From Mesorhizobium sp. (GTDB taxonomy: Bacteria; Pseudomonadota; Alphaproteobacteria; Rhizobiales; Rhizobiaceae), in the NCBI GenBank assembly GCA_004020645.1, contig SAQL01000002.1, positions 434,001 through 498,000 of the forward strand: 64,000 bases of DNA, read 5' to 3'. The position numbers and the translations under genes were made by a program. The notes beneath the pieces were generated by a model, which saw nothing but the letters and a program-made list of their open reading frames with translations, was not told the origin of the DNA and did no database searches. Shown piece by piece: positions 35,274 to 45,573 of this stretch; position 1 is the first letter of the stretch; every line of letters starts with the position of its first letter.

Positions 35274-35311
35274 CCAGCGCCTTCCCAAGCACTTCGACAC
35301 TTGATTTGGGA

Positions 35312-35344
35312 AACCCGCGCTGGCAGGGCTGGCGCGGGTTTTTC
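35312..35344 (+). terminator. Terminator/attenuator between rplT and pheS
   Basis: AACCCGCGC and GCGCGGGTT make a perfect 9-bp stem followed by TTTCTTT, 38 bases after rplT and about 25 before pheS. An alternative TTCCCAAG...TTTGGGAA stem lies just upstream (35282-35312) and overlaps the first arm. Mutually exclusive pairing, as in an attenuator, is possible. I see no Phe-rich leader peptide. Confidence 0.7.
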
Positions 35345-35368
35345 TTTGCCTCCAATCGAGTCTGAAAC

Positions 35369-36454
35369 ATGAGTGACATGGAAACTCTCGAAAATTCCCT
35401 GATGAGCGACATTGCGTCGGCCGCCGACGAGCAGGCGATCGAAGCCGTGCGTGTTTCAGCGCTCGGCAAGAAGGGCTCGGTCTCCGAAATGCTGAAGACG
35501 CTCGGCTCGATGAGCGCAGAAGAGCGCCAGATAAAGGGCCCGGCTATCAATGGCCTCAAGAACCGCATCACCGAGGCGCTTACCGCGCGGCGCGCCGAGC
35601 TGAAGGACGTGGCGATCGCCGCACGGCTCGCGGCGGAAAAGGTCGACGTCACATTGCCGGTGCGGCAATCGCCGGCCGAGCGCGGCCGCATCCATCCGAT
35701 CAGCCAGGTCAGCGACGAGATTGCCGCGATCTTCGGCGATCTCGGCTTTGCCATCGCCGAAGGCCCCGATATCGAGACCGATTATTACAATTTCACCGCG
35801 CTGAATTTCCCGGAAGGCCATCCGGCGCGCGAGATGCACGACACCTTCTTCTTCCAGCCGGACGAGAAGGGCGAGCGCAAGCTTTTGCGCACCCATACCT
35901 CGCCGGTGCAGATCCGCACCATGGAGATGCAGAAGCCGCCGATCCGCATCGTCATTCCCGGAAAAACCTACCGCCAGGATTCCGATGCCACGCACTCGCC
36001 GATGTTTCATCAGGTCGAAGGGCTGGTGATCGACAGATCAGCCAATGTCGCCAACATGAAATGGGTGCTGGAGGAGTTCTGCAAGGCGTTCTTCGAGGTG
36101 CCGCAGGTAAAGATGCGCTTCCGGCCGAGCTTCTTCCCGTTCACCGAACCCAGCATGGAGGTCGACATCCAGTGCGACCGTTCGCGGCCGGGCGAGGTGC
36201 GCTTCGGCGAAGGCTCCGACTGGATGGAGATCCTCGGCTGCGGCATGGTCCACCCCAATGTGCTGAGATATGGCGGGCTCGATCCCGACGAGTATCAGGG
36301 CTTTGCCTGGGGCATGGGCATTGATCGCATCGCCATGCTGAAATACGGCATGCCGGACCTGCGCGCCTTCTTCGACGCCGATGTGCGCTGGCTATCGCAT
36401 TACGGTTTCCGGCCGCTCGACATGCCGACGCTATTCGGGGGCTTGAGCGCATGA
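35369..36454 (+). CDS. pheS: Phenylalanyl-tRNA synthetase alpha subunit
   Basis: Catalytic subunit of the alpha2-beta2 enzyme that charges tRNA-Phe. The 361-residue product has an N-terminal coiled coil (about 1-85) and class II motifs: [14 protein letters not shown], motif 2 [12 protein letters not shown]...[20 protein letters not shown], and motif 3 [14 protein letters not shown]. The stop overlaps the GFA gene by 4 bp, so the usual direct pheS-pheT junction is interrupted. Confidence 0.97.
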   Translation: MSDMETLENSLMSDIASAADEQAIEAVRVSALGKKGSVSEMLKTLGSMSAEERQIKGPAINGLKNRITEALTARRAELKDVAIAARLAAEKVDVTLPVRQSPAERGRIHPISQVSDEIAAIFGDLGFAIAEGPDIETDYYNFTALNFPEGHPAREMHDTFFFQPDEKGERKLLRTHTSPVQIRTMEMQKPPIRIVIPGKTYRQDSDATHSPMFHQVEGLVIDRSANVANMKWVLEEFCKAFFEVPQVKMRFRPSFFPFTEPSMEVDIQCDRSRPGEVRFGEGSDWMEILGCGMVHPNVLRYGGLDPDEYQGFAWGMGIDRIAMLKYGMPDLRAFFDADVRWLSHYGFRPLDMPTLFGGLSA

Positions 36455-36876
36455 CAGCGGCCCACACCGGCGGCTGCCGCTGCGGCGCCGTGCGGTTCGA
36501 GGCTTCGGCCGAACCGCACCATGTCAGCTATTGCCATTGCGGCGATTGCCGGCGGGCCAGCGGCGCGCCGGTGTCGGCTTTCGTCGGCTTCCTGACCGAG
36601 CAGGTCGCCTTTACGGGCAAGGCGCTGAAGATGTTCGAGAACGGCCCGGTGACGCGCTCCTTTTGCGGCATCTGCGGCTCGCCGATCGCCTATGTCGACG
36701 AGCGGCTGGCCGACCACATCTATTTCATGCTCGGCGCCATGGACATGCCGGCCTATTTCAGGCCGACGCACCACGCCCATGTGCGCGAGCAACTGCCCTT
36801 CCTGCACATGCCGGACGACTTGCCACGCCATTTGAAGACCAGCGTGCCCAGACCATCAGACGGAACACAGTCATGA
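36451..36876 (+). CDS. GFA-family zinc protein inserted between pheS and pheT
   Basis: A 141-residue member of the glutathione-dependent formaldehyde-activating (GFA) family. It carries zinc-binding cysteines in [23 protein letters not shown] and [12 protein letters not shown]. The name comes from Paracoccus Gfa; most members have no proven activity. Its start overlaps pheS and its stop overlaps pheT, each by 4 bp (ATGA), so all three are translationally coupled. Whether the placement has functional meaning is unknown. Confidence 0.92.
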   Translation: MTAAHTGGCRCGAVRFEASAEPHHVSYCHCGDCRRASGAPVSAFVGFLTEQVAFTGKALKMFENGPVTRSFCGICGSPIAYVDERLADHIYFMLGAMDMPAYFRPTHHAHVREQLPFLHMPDDLPRHLKTSVPRPSDGTQS

Positions 36877-39281
36877 AACTCACCCTCTCCTGGCTCAAGG
36901 ATCACCTCGAGACCGATGCCTCGCTGGCCGAGATCGTCGAGCGGCTGACCTCGATCGGCCTCGAAGTCGAGCATGTCGACGACAGATCGAGCCTAAAACC
37001 CTTCGTCATCGCCAGGGTGCTGACGGCCGTGCAGCATCCCGACGCCGACCGGCTGCGCGTGCTGACGGTCGATACCGGCGACGGCAAGGCCCCAGTGCAG
37101 GTCGTCTGCGGTGCGCCCAATGCCCGCGCTGGCCTGGTCGGCGCCTTTGCAGCACCCGGCACCTATATTCCCGGCATCGACGTGACGCTAACGGTCGGCA
37201 AGATCAGGGGCGTCGAAAGCCACGGCATGATGTGCTCCGAGCGCGAGCTGGAACTTTCGGAAGAGCATGACGGCATCATCGACCTGCCGGAGGATGCGCC
37301 GGTCGGCACCAGCTTCGCCGCCTATGCGCATCTCGACGACCCGTTGATCGAGATCAATTTGACGCCGAACCGGCCGGATGCGACCAGTGTCTACGGCATC
37401 GCTCGCGATCTGGCGGCCAGCGGCCTCGGCCGACTCGTCGGCGGCGCGATCATGCCGCATGCCGGCAGCGGCATGTGCCCGGTGAAGGTGACGATCGAAG
37501 CCCCGGAGCTCTGCCCCGGCTTCGCCCTGAGATTGGTGAAAGGCGTGAAGAACGGTCCGTCGCCGAAATGGCTGCAGCAGCGGCTGATCGCCATTGGGCT
37601 TCGGCCGATCAGCGCGCTGGTCGACATCACCAATTTCGTCACATTCGATCGCGGCCGGCCCTTGCATGTGTTCGACGCGAACAAGGTCGCCGGCAACCTT
37701 ACCGTGCGCCGGGCGCGCGACGGCGAAAAGGTGCTGGCGCTCGACGGCCGCGAATACACGCTGACGCCTGATATGTGCGTGATAGCAGACGAGGACGGCG
37801 TCGAATCGATCGCCGGCATCATGGGCGGCGAGCATTCCGGCTGCGACGAGAACACCACCGACGTGCTGATCGAATCGGCACTTTGGGATCCGATCACCAC
37901 GGCCCGCACCGGCCGCACGCTCGGCATCATCAGCGATGCGCGTTACCGGTTCGAGCGCGGCGTCGACCCTGAATTCATGGTTCCCGGCGTGGAGCTGGCG
38001 ACCAAGCTGGTGCTCGATTTCTGCGGCGGCACACCGACGGAAATCGAGGTGGCCGGCTATGCCGGCCACAAACCCAAGATAGTGTCCTTCCCACTGTCGG
38101 AAGTGAAGCGGCTGACCGGCATAGAGGTGCCCAGGGACGAGAGCCTCGCCATCCTTTCGCGCCTCGGTTTCAAGCCCCAAGGCGCGGGCGATGTCGTCAA
38201 TGTGGCGGTGCCGTCATGGCGGCCGGACGTCGATGGCAAGGCCGACCTGGTCGAGGAAGTCATGCGCATCCATGGCGTCGACAACATCGCTCCGCAGCCG
38301 CTTGGTTCTCACGATGCGGTCAACGCAAAAATCCTGACGACGCTGCAGGTCCGCACCCGCGCCGCCAAGCGGGCGCTGGCGGTGCGCGGCATGATGGAGG
38401 CGGTCACCTGGTCGTTCATTCCGGCAAAACATGCCGAACTGTTCGGCGGCGGCCAGACAGCACTCAAGCTCGCCAACCCGATCGCTGCCGACATGTCCGA
38501 CATGCGGCCGTCGCTGCTGCCGGGCCTGATCGCCGCCGCGCAGCGCAATGCTGACAGGGGCATCGGCGAAGTTGCGCTGTTCGAAGTGTCCGGCACCTAT
38601 GAGGGCGATGCGGCCGACCAGCAGCGGCGCGTCGCCGCCGGCGTGCGGCGCGGCACGGCCAAGCTCGACGGTTCCGGCCGTTATTGGGCCGGCAATGCCG
38701 GTCCGGTCGGCGTGTTCGACGCCAAGGCCGACGCGATCGCAGCACTCGAAGCCTGCGGCGCGCCGGTCGACCGGCTGCAGATCGAGGCCGGCGGCCCGGC
38801 CTGGTATCATCCCGGCCGTTCCGGCACGATCAAGCTCGGGCCTAAAGTCATCTTGGGAACGTTCGGCGAATTCCATCCTAAGACGCTGGAGGAATTGGAC
38901 GTCTCCGGGCCGCTCTGCGGCTTCGAGGTGTTTGTCGATGCCGTGCCCGAGCCGAAGGCCAAGCCGACGCGGACAAAACCGAAGTTGGAACTGTCCGTCT
39001 TCCAGGCAGTCAAGCGCGATTTCGCCTTCGTCGTCGACAAGGCGGTCGAAGCCGGCACGCTCACCCGCGCAGCCCTTGCCGCCGACAGGAAGCTGATCAC
39101 CAACGTCTCGGTTTTCGATGTGTTCGAAGGGGCGTCACTCGGCGTGGCCAAGAAATCGATCGCCATCGAAGTGTCGATCCAGCCGATCGAAAAGACGCTG
39201 ACCGACGAGGACTTCGAGGCGCTTGCAAAGCGCATCGTCGAGAATGTGAACAAGCAGACCGGCGGCGTGCTGCGGGCGTGA
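36873..39281 (+). CDS. pheT: Phenylalanyl-tRNA synthetase beta subunit
   Basis: Large subunit (802 residues) with the OB-fold EMAP-like tRNA-binding domain ([20 protein letters not shown]) at about 45-150, the B3/B4 editing domain ([19 protein letters not shown]), a B5 domain, the class II-like core ([15 protein letters not shown]), and a C-terminal ferredoxin-like anticodon-binding domain ([14 protein letters not shown]). ATG 36873 ([12 protein letters not shown]) is the family start. It is translationally coupled to the GFA gene. Confidence 0.97.
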   Translation: MKLTLSWLKDHLETDASLAEIVERLTSIGLEVEHVDDRSSLKPFVIARVLTAVQHPDADRLRVLTVDTGDGKAPVQVVCGAPNARAGLVGAFAAPGTYIPGIDVTLTVGKIRGVESHGMMCSERELELSEEHDGIIDLPEDAPVGTSFAAYAHLDDPLIEINLTPNRPDATSVYGIARDLAASGLGRLVGGAIMPHAGSGMCPVKVTIEAPELCPGFALRLVKGVKNGPSPKWLQQRLIAIGLRPISALVDITNFVTFDRGRPLHVFDANKVAGNLTVRRARDGEKVLALDGREYTLTPDMCVIADEDGVESIAGIMGGEHSGCDENTTDVLIESALWDPITTARTGRTLGIISDARYRFERGVDPEFMVPGVELATKLVLDFCGGTPTEIEVAGYAGHKPKIVSFPLSEVKRLTGIEVPRDESLAILSRLGFKPQGAGDVVNVAVPSWRPDVDGKADLVEEVMRIHGVDNIAPQPLGSHDAVNAKILTTLQVRTRAAKRALAVRGMMEAVTWSFIPAKHAELFGGGQTALKLANPIAADMSDMRPSLLPGLIAAAQRNADRGIGEVALFEVSGTYEGDAADQQRRVAAGVRRGTAKLDGSGRYWAGNAGPVGVFDAKADAIAALEACGAPVDRLQIEAGGPAWYHPGRSGTIKLGPKVILGTFGEFHPKTLEELDVSGPLCGFEVFVDAVPEPKAKPTRTKPKLELSVFQAVKRDFAFVVDKAVEAGTLTRAALAADRKLITNVSVFDVFEGASLGVAKKSIAIEVSIQPIEKTLTDEDFEALAKRIVENVNKQTGGVLRA

Positions 39282-39338
39282 CGGCTGCGGGCACATGGCG
39301 ATCACTGTCGTGCCGTGGCGAGCCTATTTCCGCAGAAG

Positions 39339-39411
39339 TTGGCGCGACAGCGCCCCCCTCTGTCCTGCCGGACATCAGATGTCCGGCAGGAAAGGGGGTT
39401 GTTTCGCGCCA
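39339..39411. repeat. 73-bp palindrome between convergent pheT and aldo/keto reductase genes
   Basis: Outer TTGGCGCGA...TCGCGCCAA, then CCCCCCT...AGGGGG, then a perfect TCCTGCCGGACAT-CAG-ATGTCCGGCAGGA core (13-bp arms). It sits between two converging genes and could terminate both. Its outer part (GACAGCGCC, CCCCCCTCTG, CCTGCC) recurs in the hairpin at 45470-45542, so it belongs to a small repeat family. Confidence 0.8.
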
Positions 39412-39485
39412 ACGTCTCGCAATCATTCTGCATTGCCGCGCTTCAAAGGGGTAGCGCCCCTTTCAACTGTTTCTAAGCTCGCTGT

Positions 39486-40484
<999 letters not shown>

Positions 40485-40577
40485 GCGTCTCCTTGTTGTG
40501 ATGCGGCAGAGATAGCGCCTTGCACCGCGTTCGATAATCGGCTCTCATTTGCACGGGCTGTTCCAAGAAATAGATCA

Positions 40578-41468
40578 ATGAAGCGAACTCATCTTTCCCA
40601 ACTCGCAGTGCTGGCTACCGTCGCCCAGTGCGGCAGCTTTCGCGGCGCGGCCAGGGAGCTCGCCATCGCGCCATCGGCGGTCAGCCACGCGGTTTCCAGC
40701 CTGGAGGCGCGTCTTGGCGTGCGGCTCCTGGCGCGCAGCACGCGCAGCGTCGCCCCGACCGAGGAAGGCGCGCAGCTGCTCGAGCGGCTGAGGCCGGCGC
40801 TGTCGGAGATCGATCTCGCGCTGGAATCGGCGCTCGAGGCGCGCGACCGGCCGGCCGGCAATCTCAGGCTGACCGTGCCGCGTACTGCCGCCCACCTGGC
40901 GCTGACGCCGCGGCTCGGCGCCTTTGCATCGGCCTACCCGGACATCGTGCTGGAGATCGTCATCGAAGACCGCTTCACCGATGTGGTCGAAGGCGGCTTC
41001 GACGCCGGCGTCCGGCTAGGCGAGAGCCTGCAGCGCGACATGATCGCGGTGCGCATCGGGCCAAACCTTCGCGGCGCCGTCGTCGGCGCGCCATCCTATT
41101 TCGCGACCATGCCCAGGCCGCGCCATCCGCACGATCTCGCCGGTCACCGCTGCCTCCGCTTCCGCTTCTCCAGCGGCATCCTCTACCGCTGGGAATTCGA
41201 GAAGGATGGCGAGGAGATCGAACTGGCGGTGCAAGGGCCGCTGATCCTCGACGAGGACCATCTGATCGCCAATGCGGCGATCGACGGCGCCGGTCTTGCC
41301 TTCGTGTTCGAGGATTATGTTCGCGATGCCATTGCCGACGGCAAGCTCATTCGTGTGCTGGAGGACTGGTGCCCGCCCTTCGACGGTTTCTTCGTCTACT
41401 ATCCGAGCCGCCGCCAGATGCGGCCGGCGCTTCGAGCCTTCGTCGATTTCTTCAAGATGAGCGGGTAA
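40578..41468 (+). CDS. LysR-family transcriptional regulator
   Basis: A 296-residue regulator with an N-terminal winged helix (LSQLAVLATVAQCGSFRGAA...AIAPSAVSHAVSSLEARLGV) and a periplasmic-binding-like effector domain (GNLRLTVPRTAAHLALTP, EDRFTDVVEGGFDAGVRLGE). The latter places it in the CrgA/DmlR-like group. It is divergent from the aldo/keto reductase. ATG 40578 matches the family start; the longer open frame begins inside the reductase gene. Confidence 0.92.
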   Translation: MKRTHLSQLAVLATVAQCGSFRGAARELAIAPSAVSHAVSSLEARLGVRLLARSTRSVAPTEEGAQLLERLRPALSEIDLALESALEARDRPAGNLRLTVPRTAAHLALTPRLGAFASAYPDIVLEIVIEDRFTDVVEGGFDAGVRLGESLQRDMIAVRIGPNLRGAVVGAPSYFATMPRPRHPHDLAGHRCLRFRFSSGILYRWEFEKDGEEIELAVQGPLILDEDHLIANAAIDGAGLAFVFEDYVRDAIADGKLIRVLEDWCPPFDGFFVYYPSRRQMRPALRAFVDFFKMSG

Positions 41469-41655
41469 CCCACCCTCCCCCTTGTGGGGAGGGTCGGCTC
41501 GCGGTCGGAGCGAAGCGGAGGCTGCGAGCCAGGGTGGGGGTAGCGCCCTACGAGACTCCACCCCGCTTCGCAAAAGCCGCTCGTCGGCATTTGCTGCGCG
41601 ACCCGCCCAACAACGGGGAGGTGAGGGTGGAAGAAGGCGGCCCCGGCCATCGTTC
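41469..41655. repeat. Intergenic repeat block with nested inverted repeats
   Basis: CACCCTCCCC-CTTGT-GGGGAGGGT forms a hairpin at about 41473-41497, and CTCGC...GCGAG with flanking ACCC/GGGT pairs encloses a larger stem to about 41545. CACCC/GGGTGG arms recur near the right end. This GC-rich, stem-forming spacer type looks like a dispersed repeat rather than a promoter. No gene is apparent. Confidence 0.55.
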
Positions 41656-41662
41656 ACCGACT

Positions 41663-42241
41663 ATGCCCGCATTGATTACAAACGACACTACCCGCTATGG
41701 CTGGGCGGCAATCGTCCTCCACTGGCTGATCGCGGCGATCTTTATCGGTCAGTTCGTGCTCGGCGTCGTCATGGTGCGGGTGTCCAGCCAGCGCACTGCC
41801 TTCGAACTGATCCAGCTGCACAAATCCCTGGGCTTTCTGCTGCTCGGGCTGGTGATCCTGCGCATCGCCTGGCGTCTCGGCAATGCGGTGCCTGCGCTGC
41901 CGCACTCGGTCGGGCGCTTTGAGCGCCGCGTGGCGCCGCTCGTCCATTTTGCGCTCTACGTGTTTCAGTTTGCGCTGCCTCTGTCGGGCTGGGCGCTGGT
42001 GTCGGTGTCGATGCTGGAGATCCCGAGCATGCCGTTCAACCTGTTCCTCATGCCGGACCTGCCACTCGCGGAATCGGATACGGCCGAAAGCTTCTGGACC
42101 TCGGCGCATTGGTATCTCGCCTATGCCGGCATCGGGCTTGTCGCCTTGCATTTCGCCGCGGCGCTGCGCCATCATTTCTGGCTGAAGGACACGGTGCTGA
42201 CGCGCATGATCACGCCTTCGTCGGATCACAGCGCGGAATAG
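41663..42241 (+). CDS. Cytochrome b561-family membrane protein
   Basis: A 192-residue four-helix membrane protein of the bacterial cytochrome b561/CybB type. It starts TRYGWAAIVLHWLIAAIFIG with the first heme His, continues LIQLHKSLGFLLLGLVILRI with the second, then HFALYVFQFALPLSGWAL and HWYLAYAGIGLVALHFAAALRHH with further His ligands. It would pass electrons from quinol to an acceptor or to superoxide. It is followed 69 bp later by a YceI gene, a very common pairing. The start ATG at 41663 is the first giving the family N-terminus. Confidence 0.9.
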   Translation: MPALITNDTTRYGWAAIVLHWLIAAIFIGQFVLGVVMVRVSSQRTAFELIQLHKSLGFLLLGLVILRIAWRLGNAVPALPHSVGRFERRVAPLVHFALYVFQFALPLSGWALVSVSMLEIPSMPFNLFLMPDLPLAESDTAESFWTSAHWYLAYAGIGLVALHFAAALRHHFWLKDTVLTRMITPSSDHSAE

Positions 42242-42310
42242 CGCAGGCGGCTCATTCGTTGATGGGGCGAGGGCGCTAAAGAGCGTTGCCTCCAAAAAAG
42301 GATCACGCCC

Positions 42311-42886
42311 ATGGTTGCGCGCATCTTCGGATTTGCAGCAGTCGCCGCCTGCCTTGCCATGCCTGTTTTCGCGGCGGTCGCGCTCAGCGACGCTGCCGGC
42401 AGCTACACGATCAGCCCGGCCGGTTCCAGCATCCGTTTCTCCGTCGGCAAGGCCGGCGGCGGCGGGCTCGCCGGCGCCTTCGCCCGCTTCAAGGGCTCGA
42501 TCCGCATCGACAACAACGATGTCGGACGCTCCCGTGTCAATATCACCATCTTTCCCGAAAGCGTCGCCACCGGCCAGCGCCGCGTCGACGCCTTCCTTCG
42601 CTCCGACGCGGTGTTCGACGCCGCCAACAACCCGGAAATCCAGTTCCGCTCGACCAGCGTGAAACGCACCGGCGACACGTCAGCCCTTGTCACCGGCCGT
42701 TTGACGGCGCGTGGCAAGACTTTTTCGGAAAAGTTCACGGCCGAGCTCGCCGGCCTCAAGGCGGGCACGATCAGATTCCATGTCACCGGCAAGGTGCTGC
42801 GGTCGCGCTACGGCATGGATGTCGGCACGCCGATCTATTCGAACGTCGTCGACTTCGACATGACGTTCACAGGTAGAAGGGGCTGA
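42311..42886 (+). CDS. YceI-family periplasmic lipid-binding protein
   Basis: A 191-residue lipocalin-like protein with a Sec signal peptide (MVARIFGFAAVAACLAMPVFAA, cleavage near AFA-AV). The mature barrel carries SYTISPAGSSIRFSV, FPESVATGQRRVDAFLRS, ARGKTFSEKFTAEL and the C-terminal VVDFDMTFTG. YceI proteins bind polyisoprenoids, possibly ubiquinone, which suits the adjacent cytochrome b561 gene. The ligand is inferred. Confidence 0.9.
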   Translation: MVARIFGFAAVAACLAMPVFAAVALSDAAGSYTISPAGSSIRFSVGKAGGGGLAGAFARFKGSIRIDNNDVGRSRVNITIFPESVATGQRRVDAFLRSDAVFDAANNPEIQFRSTSVKRTGDTSALVTGRLTARGKTFSEKFTAELAGLKAGTIRFHVTGKVLRSRYGMDVGTPIYSNVVDFDMTFTGRRG

Positions 42887-43222
42887 GCGGTTCTTCCTCG
42901 CCTCCGCGAGCGCGGGAGAGGTGGCCCGGCGAAGCCGGGATGGAGAGGGGGACGACGGTCGCGAAGCAAAATCCTGCAGGGGCAGGGCGCAAGACTGATC
43001 ATGATGCGAAGCCCATAATGAGCGCTTGAACGGCGAAAACTCGGCCGCCGCGAAGGCCCCTCTCCGTGCCGGCTTCGCCGGGCCACCTCTCCCCGCTTTG
43101 CGGGGGCGAGGAACCCAAGCTGCGGAGGGGGGAGCCGTACTTGTTCACCGCCATGCTCCGCATTGGCTTTTCTTCTGAATTCAGGCAAACCTCGTCGTCT
43201 GCAATCAAGAAGGAGAAGCCTG
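42887..43222. repeat. Intergenic region dominated by an inverted repeat
   Basis: A 336-bp gap. Arms of about 40 bases (42911-42949 and 43057-43096) are near-perfect inverted copies centred on GAGAGGTGGCCCGGCGAAGC. They enclose about 107 bases with no recognisable gene. Further right a CCCCGC-TTTG-CGGGGG hairpin and the AAGGAG site (near 43210) of the oxidoreductase gene are seen. It resembles the GC-rich dispersed spacer repeats elsewhere in this window. Confidence 0.65.
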
Positions 43223-44209
43223 ATGTTCCGATGGGGTGTTCTGTCGACGGCCAAGATCGGCCGCGAGCATCTTTTGCCTGCAATGGTCGAGGCGGAGAAC
43301 GGCGTACTGTCGGCGATCGCCAGCCGCGACCTGTCGAAAGCCCGCGCCCTGGCCGACCGTTTCGGCGCGCCCCATGCCTTCGGTTCCTATAGCGAGCTGC
43401 TCGCATCAAGGGACGTCGACGGCGTCTACATCCCGCTGCCGACCGCGCAGCATGTCGAATGGACCGCCAAGGCGATCGAGGCCGGCAAGCATGTTCTGGT
43501 CGAGAAGCCGCTGGCGCTCGATGCCAAGGACATTCCGCCGCTGATCAAGCTGCGCGACGCCAAAAACGTGCTCGTCTGCGAAGCCTTCATGGTCGTCTAC
43601 CACCCGCAGTGGATCAAGGTGCGCGAGCTGATCGCCAACGGCGCCATCGGCCGGCTGCGCCATGTGCAGGGCGCGTTCTCCTACTACAATGTCGATCCCA
43701 AGAACATGCGCAACCAGCTCGACCTCGGCGGCGGCGCACTGCCCGACATCGGCGTCTACCCGACGGTGTCGACGCGCTTTTCGACCGGCAAGGAGCCGCT
43801 GCGCGTCCAGGCGACGATCGAGCGTGACAAGACGTTCGGCACCGACATCTACTCCTCGATCCGCGCTGATTTCGGCGACTTCGAATTGTCGTTCTATCTG
43901 TCGACGCAGATGGCGGCGCGGCAGGTCATGGTGTTCCACGGCGAGAAGGGCTTCATCGAGGTGCTTTCGCCGTTCAACGCCGGCATCTATGACCATCATC
44001 GCATCGAGCTGCACAACCAGAACCACAGCGAGGCGCAAGTGTTCCGCTTCCCCGGCATGCAGCAATACCGGCTGGAGGTCGAGGCGTTCGCGCGGGCGGC
44101 ACAGGGCGGCACGGACCGCGTCTTTACGCTGGAAGAGTCCGTGCTCAACCAGAAGGTCATCGACGCCATTTTCCGCTCCGGCGAGAAGGAAGGCTGGGAG
44201 GCGGTCTGA
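43223..44209 (+). CDS. Gfo/Idh/MocA-family oxidoreductase
   Basis: NAD(P)-dependent sugar or polyol dehydrogenase-like protein of 328 residues. It has the N-terminal Rossmann fold [18 protein letters not shown], the cofactor and catalytic segment [12 protein letters not shown] (EKP motif), and the C-terminal sheet domain with [15 protein letters not shown], where the Asp and adjacent residues serve the active site. The substrate is unknown. ATG 43223 follows AAGGAG; the longer frame has no support. Confidence 0.9.
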   Translation: MFRWGVLSTAKIGREHLLPAMVEAENGVLSAIASRDLSKARALADRFGAPHAFGSYSELLASRDVDGVYIPLPTAQHVEWTAKAIEAGKHVLVEKPLALDAKDIPPLIKLRDAKNVLVCEAFMVVYHPQWIKVRELIANGAIGRLRHVQGAFSYYNVDPKNMRNQLDLGGGALPDIGVYPTVSTRFSTGKEPLRVQATIERDKTFGTDIYSSIRADFGDFELSFYLSTQMAARQVMVFHGEKGFIEVLSPFNAGIYDHHRIELHNQNHSEAQVFRFPGMQQYRLEVEAFARAAQGGTDRVFTLEESVLNQKVIDAIFRSGEKEGWEAV

Positions 44210-44247
44210 TAATTCGTCAAAGCCGGGAGGAGAGCCGGGAGGACAGA

Positions 44248-44485
44248 ATGGCTGACGATGCCGGTGTGATCATTGTCGGTGCCGACCTTGCCGGCCTCGT
44301 CGCCGCGGCGGGACTGCCGAGGCCGGCTAGACGATCGTCATCGACCAGGAGCCGGGCCAGTCGCTCGGCGGCATCTTCCTCGTCGATTCGCTCATGGTAC
44401 GCGGCGCTGGAAGGCACGTTTCTCGGCGGCTGCATCTTTTCCGGGCCGCAGCGCCGGCCGCGCGGCGTCACGCGGGGTGGGCTAG
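44248..44485 (+). pseudogene. Internally deleted FAD-binding dehydrogenase
   Basis: The N-terminus MADDAGVIIVGADLAGLVAAA is the start of a KstD/FAD-binding-dehydrogenase Rossmann fold (normally VIIVGAGLAGL). The frame is then lost, and a +1 frame gives IVIDQEPGQSLGG and IFLVDS. Without the roughly 450 middle residues, YAALEGTFLGGCIFSG follows, the C-terminal FAD-binding end of the same family (normally YRALEGTFLGGCIFSG). After another one-base slip, GRSAGRAASRGVG and the stop at 44483 match the family's tail. So the two ends of one gene survive with a large deletion and two frameshifts. Confidence 0.75.
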
Positions 44486-44490
44486 ACCCC

Positions 44491-45432
44491 TCACCAGATC
44501 CACTCGCCGCGTCCCAGAACCGCCACCGCGTCGACCATCCGGGTAAAGCTTGAGCGCGCACGGCCGACCGTATGCCGGGCTCTGAGATAACCATGCACCA
44601 GCCCCGGCTCCTCGAACCAGAAGGCGTGGCCGTCTGCCGCAACGACGCGGTCGCGATAGGCCTCGCCATCCGACGACAGCGGGTCGCATTGCGCGGTGAT
44701 CAGCACAGTCGGCGGCAGATTGGCGAAATCGGCGTCGGCCAGCGGCGACAGCGTGAGATCGCCGGTGCGGTCCTCGCCGCCGGTCCTGATATTCGTGTAG
44801 AAATCGAGGTCGCGCACGGTCAGCATCGGCGCCTCGGCATGGGTCACATAAGACCCTTGCGAGCGGTCGCCGCCGAGGCCGGGATAGATCAGCACTTGGC
44901 CGATCGGCCGTCGCGCATGGCCGCGCGTCGCATGGCTGACCGCAGCGGCAAGATTGCCACCGGCGCTGTCGCCGCAAAGCAGGATCGGGCGCTTATAGGT
45001 CGTCGCCGCCCATTCGAAGGCGCTGATGGCATCGTCGAAGGCGGCCGGATGAAGATGTTCCGGCGCCAGCCGGTAATCGACCGAAACCACCTCATAGCCG
45101 GTGCGGCTGCAAAGCTCGGCACAGAGGTCGTCATGGCTGTCGAGCCCGCCGAGAATAAAACCGCCGCCGTGGAAATAAAGCACCATAGCCGCCGCTTCCG
45201 GCGCCGGGGTGCTGTAGATACGGATCGGGATGGGATGCGAGGGCGTGGCAATGGCGGTGGTCTCCGCCGTAACGCCTTGGGGATAGCCGGCAGAGAACTC
45301 CCGGCACATGCGGTCGTAGATGTCGCGCTGCTGATCGATCGTGAAGTCGATCGTATCAGGCGGATAGTAGGAATTGGTCCGCTCGATGAAGGCCCATGTC
45401 TCGGCGTCGATGAGTTTTTTGTAGTCGGTCAT
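44491..45432 (-). CDS. Alpha/beta-hydrolase of the hormone-sensitive-lipase family
   Basis: Esterase-like enzyme of 313 residues. It has the oxyanion-hole HGGGFILGGLDSHDD, the nucleophile motif ILLCGDSAGGNLAAAV, the acid in ITAQCDPLSSDGE, and His in PGLVHGYLRARH. The substrate is unknown. It follows the carnitine-type operon on the same strand but is separated by 141 bp containing a strong hairpin, so co-transcription is doubtful. The start at 45432 gives family length; the frame upstream runs into the repeat. Confidence 0.88.
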   Translation of the reverse strand: MTDYKKLIDAETWAFIERTNSYYPPDTIDFTIDQQRDIYDRMCREFSAGYPQGVTAETTAIATPSHPIPIRIYSTPAPEAAAMVLYFHGGGFILGGLDSHDDLCAELCSRTGYEVVSVDYRLAPEHLHPAAFDDAISAFEWAATTYKRPILLCGDSAGGNLAAAVSHATRGHARRPIGQVLIYPGLGGDRSQGSYVTHAEAPMLTVRDLDFYTNIRTGGEDRTGDLTLSPLADADFANLPPTVLITAQCDPLSSDGEAYRDRVVAADGHAFWFEEPGLVHGYLRARHTVGRARSSFTRMVDAVAVLGRGEWIW

Positions 45433-45469
45433 GGCTGCTGAACGCGTTTTGACGACAGCGCCTGAGCAC

Positions 45470-45542
45470 CCCCCTCTGGCCTGCCCTCTTTGCCAAAACT
45501 TGGCTGCCGAGTTTTGGCAAAGAGGGCAGGGCAAAGGGGGGT
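45470..45542. repeat. Large hairpin downstream of the carnitine-type operon
   Basis: ACCCCCCT...AGGGGGGT outer arms and a nearly perfect 24-bp inner stem (CCTGCCCTCTTTGCCAAAACT and its complement) around TGGCTGCCG. It lies 30 bases after the caiD stop and is placed to terminate the operon, although no T-run follows. Its outer sequence matches the palindrome at 39339-39411. Confidence 0.75.
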
Positions 45543-45573
45543 GTGACGGAGTGCCGTCATTTCAACAATACCT

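Noticed and set aside
44248..44553. 101-codon frame as an intact protein
   Set aside because: Both ends match pieces of one larger dehydrogenase with the middle missing and frame changes; it is a remnant.
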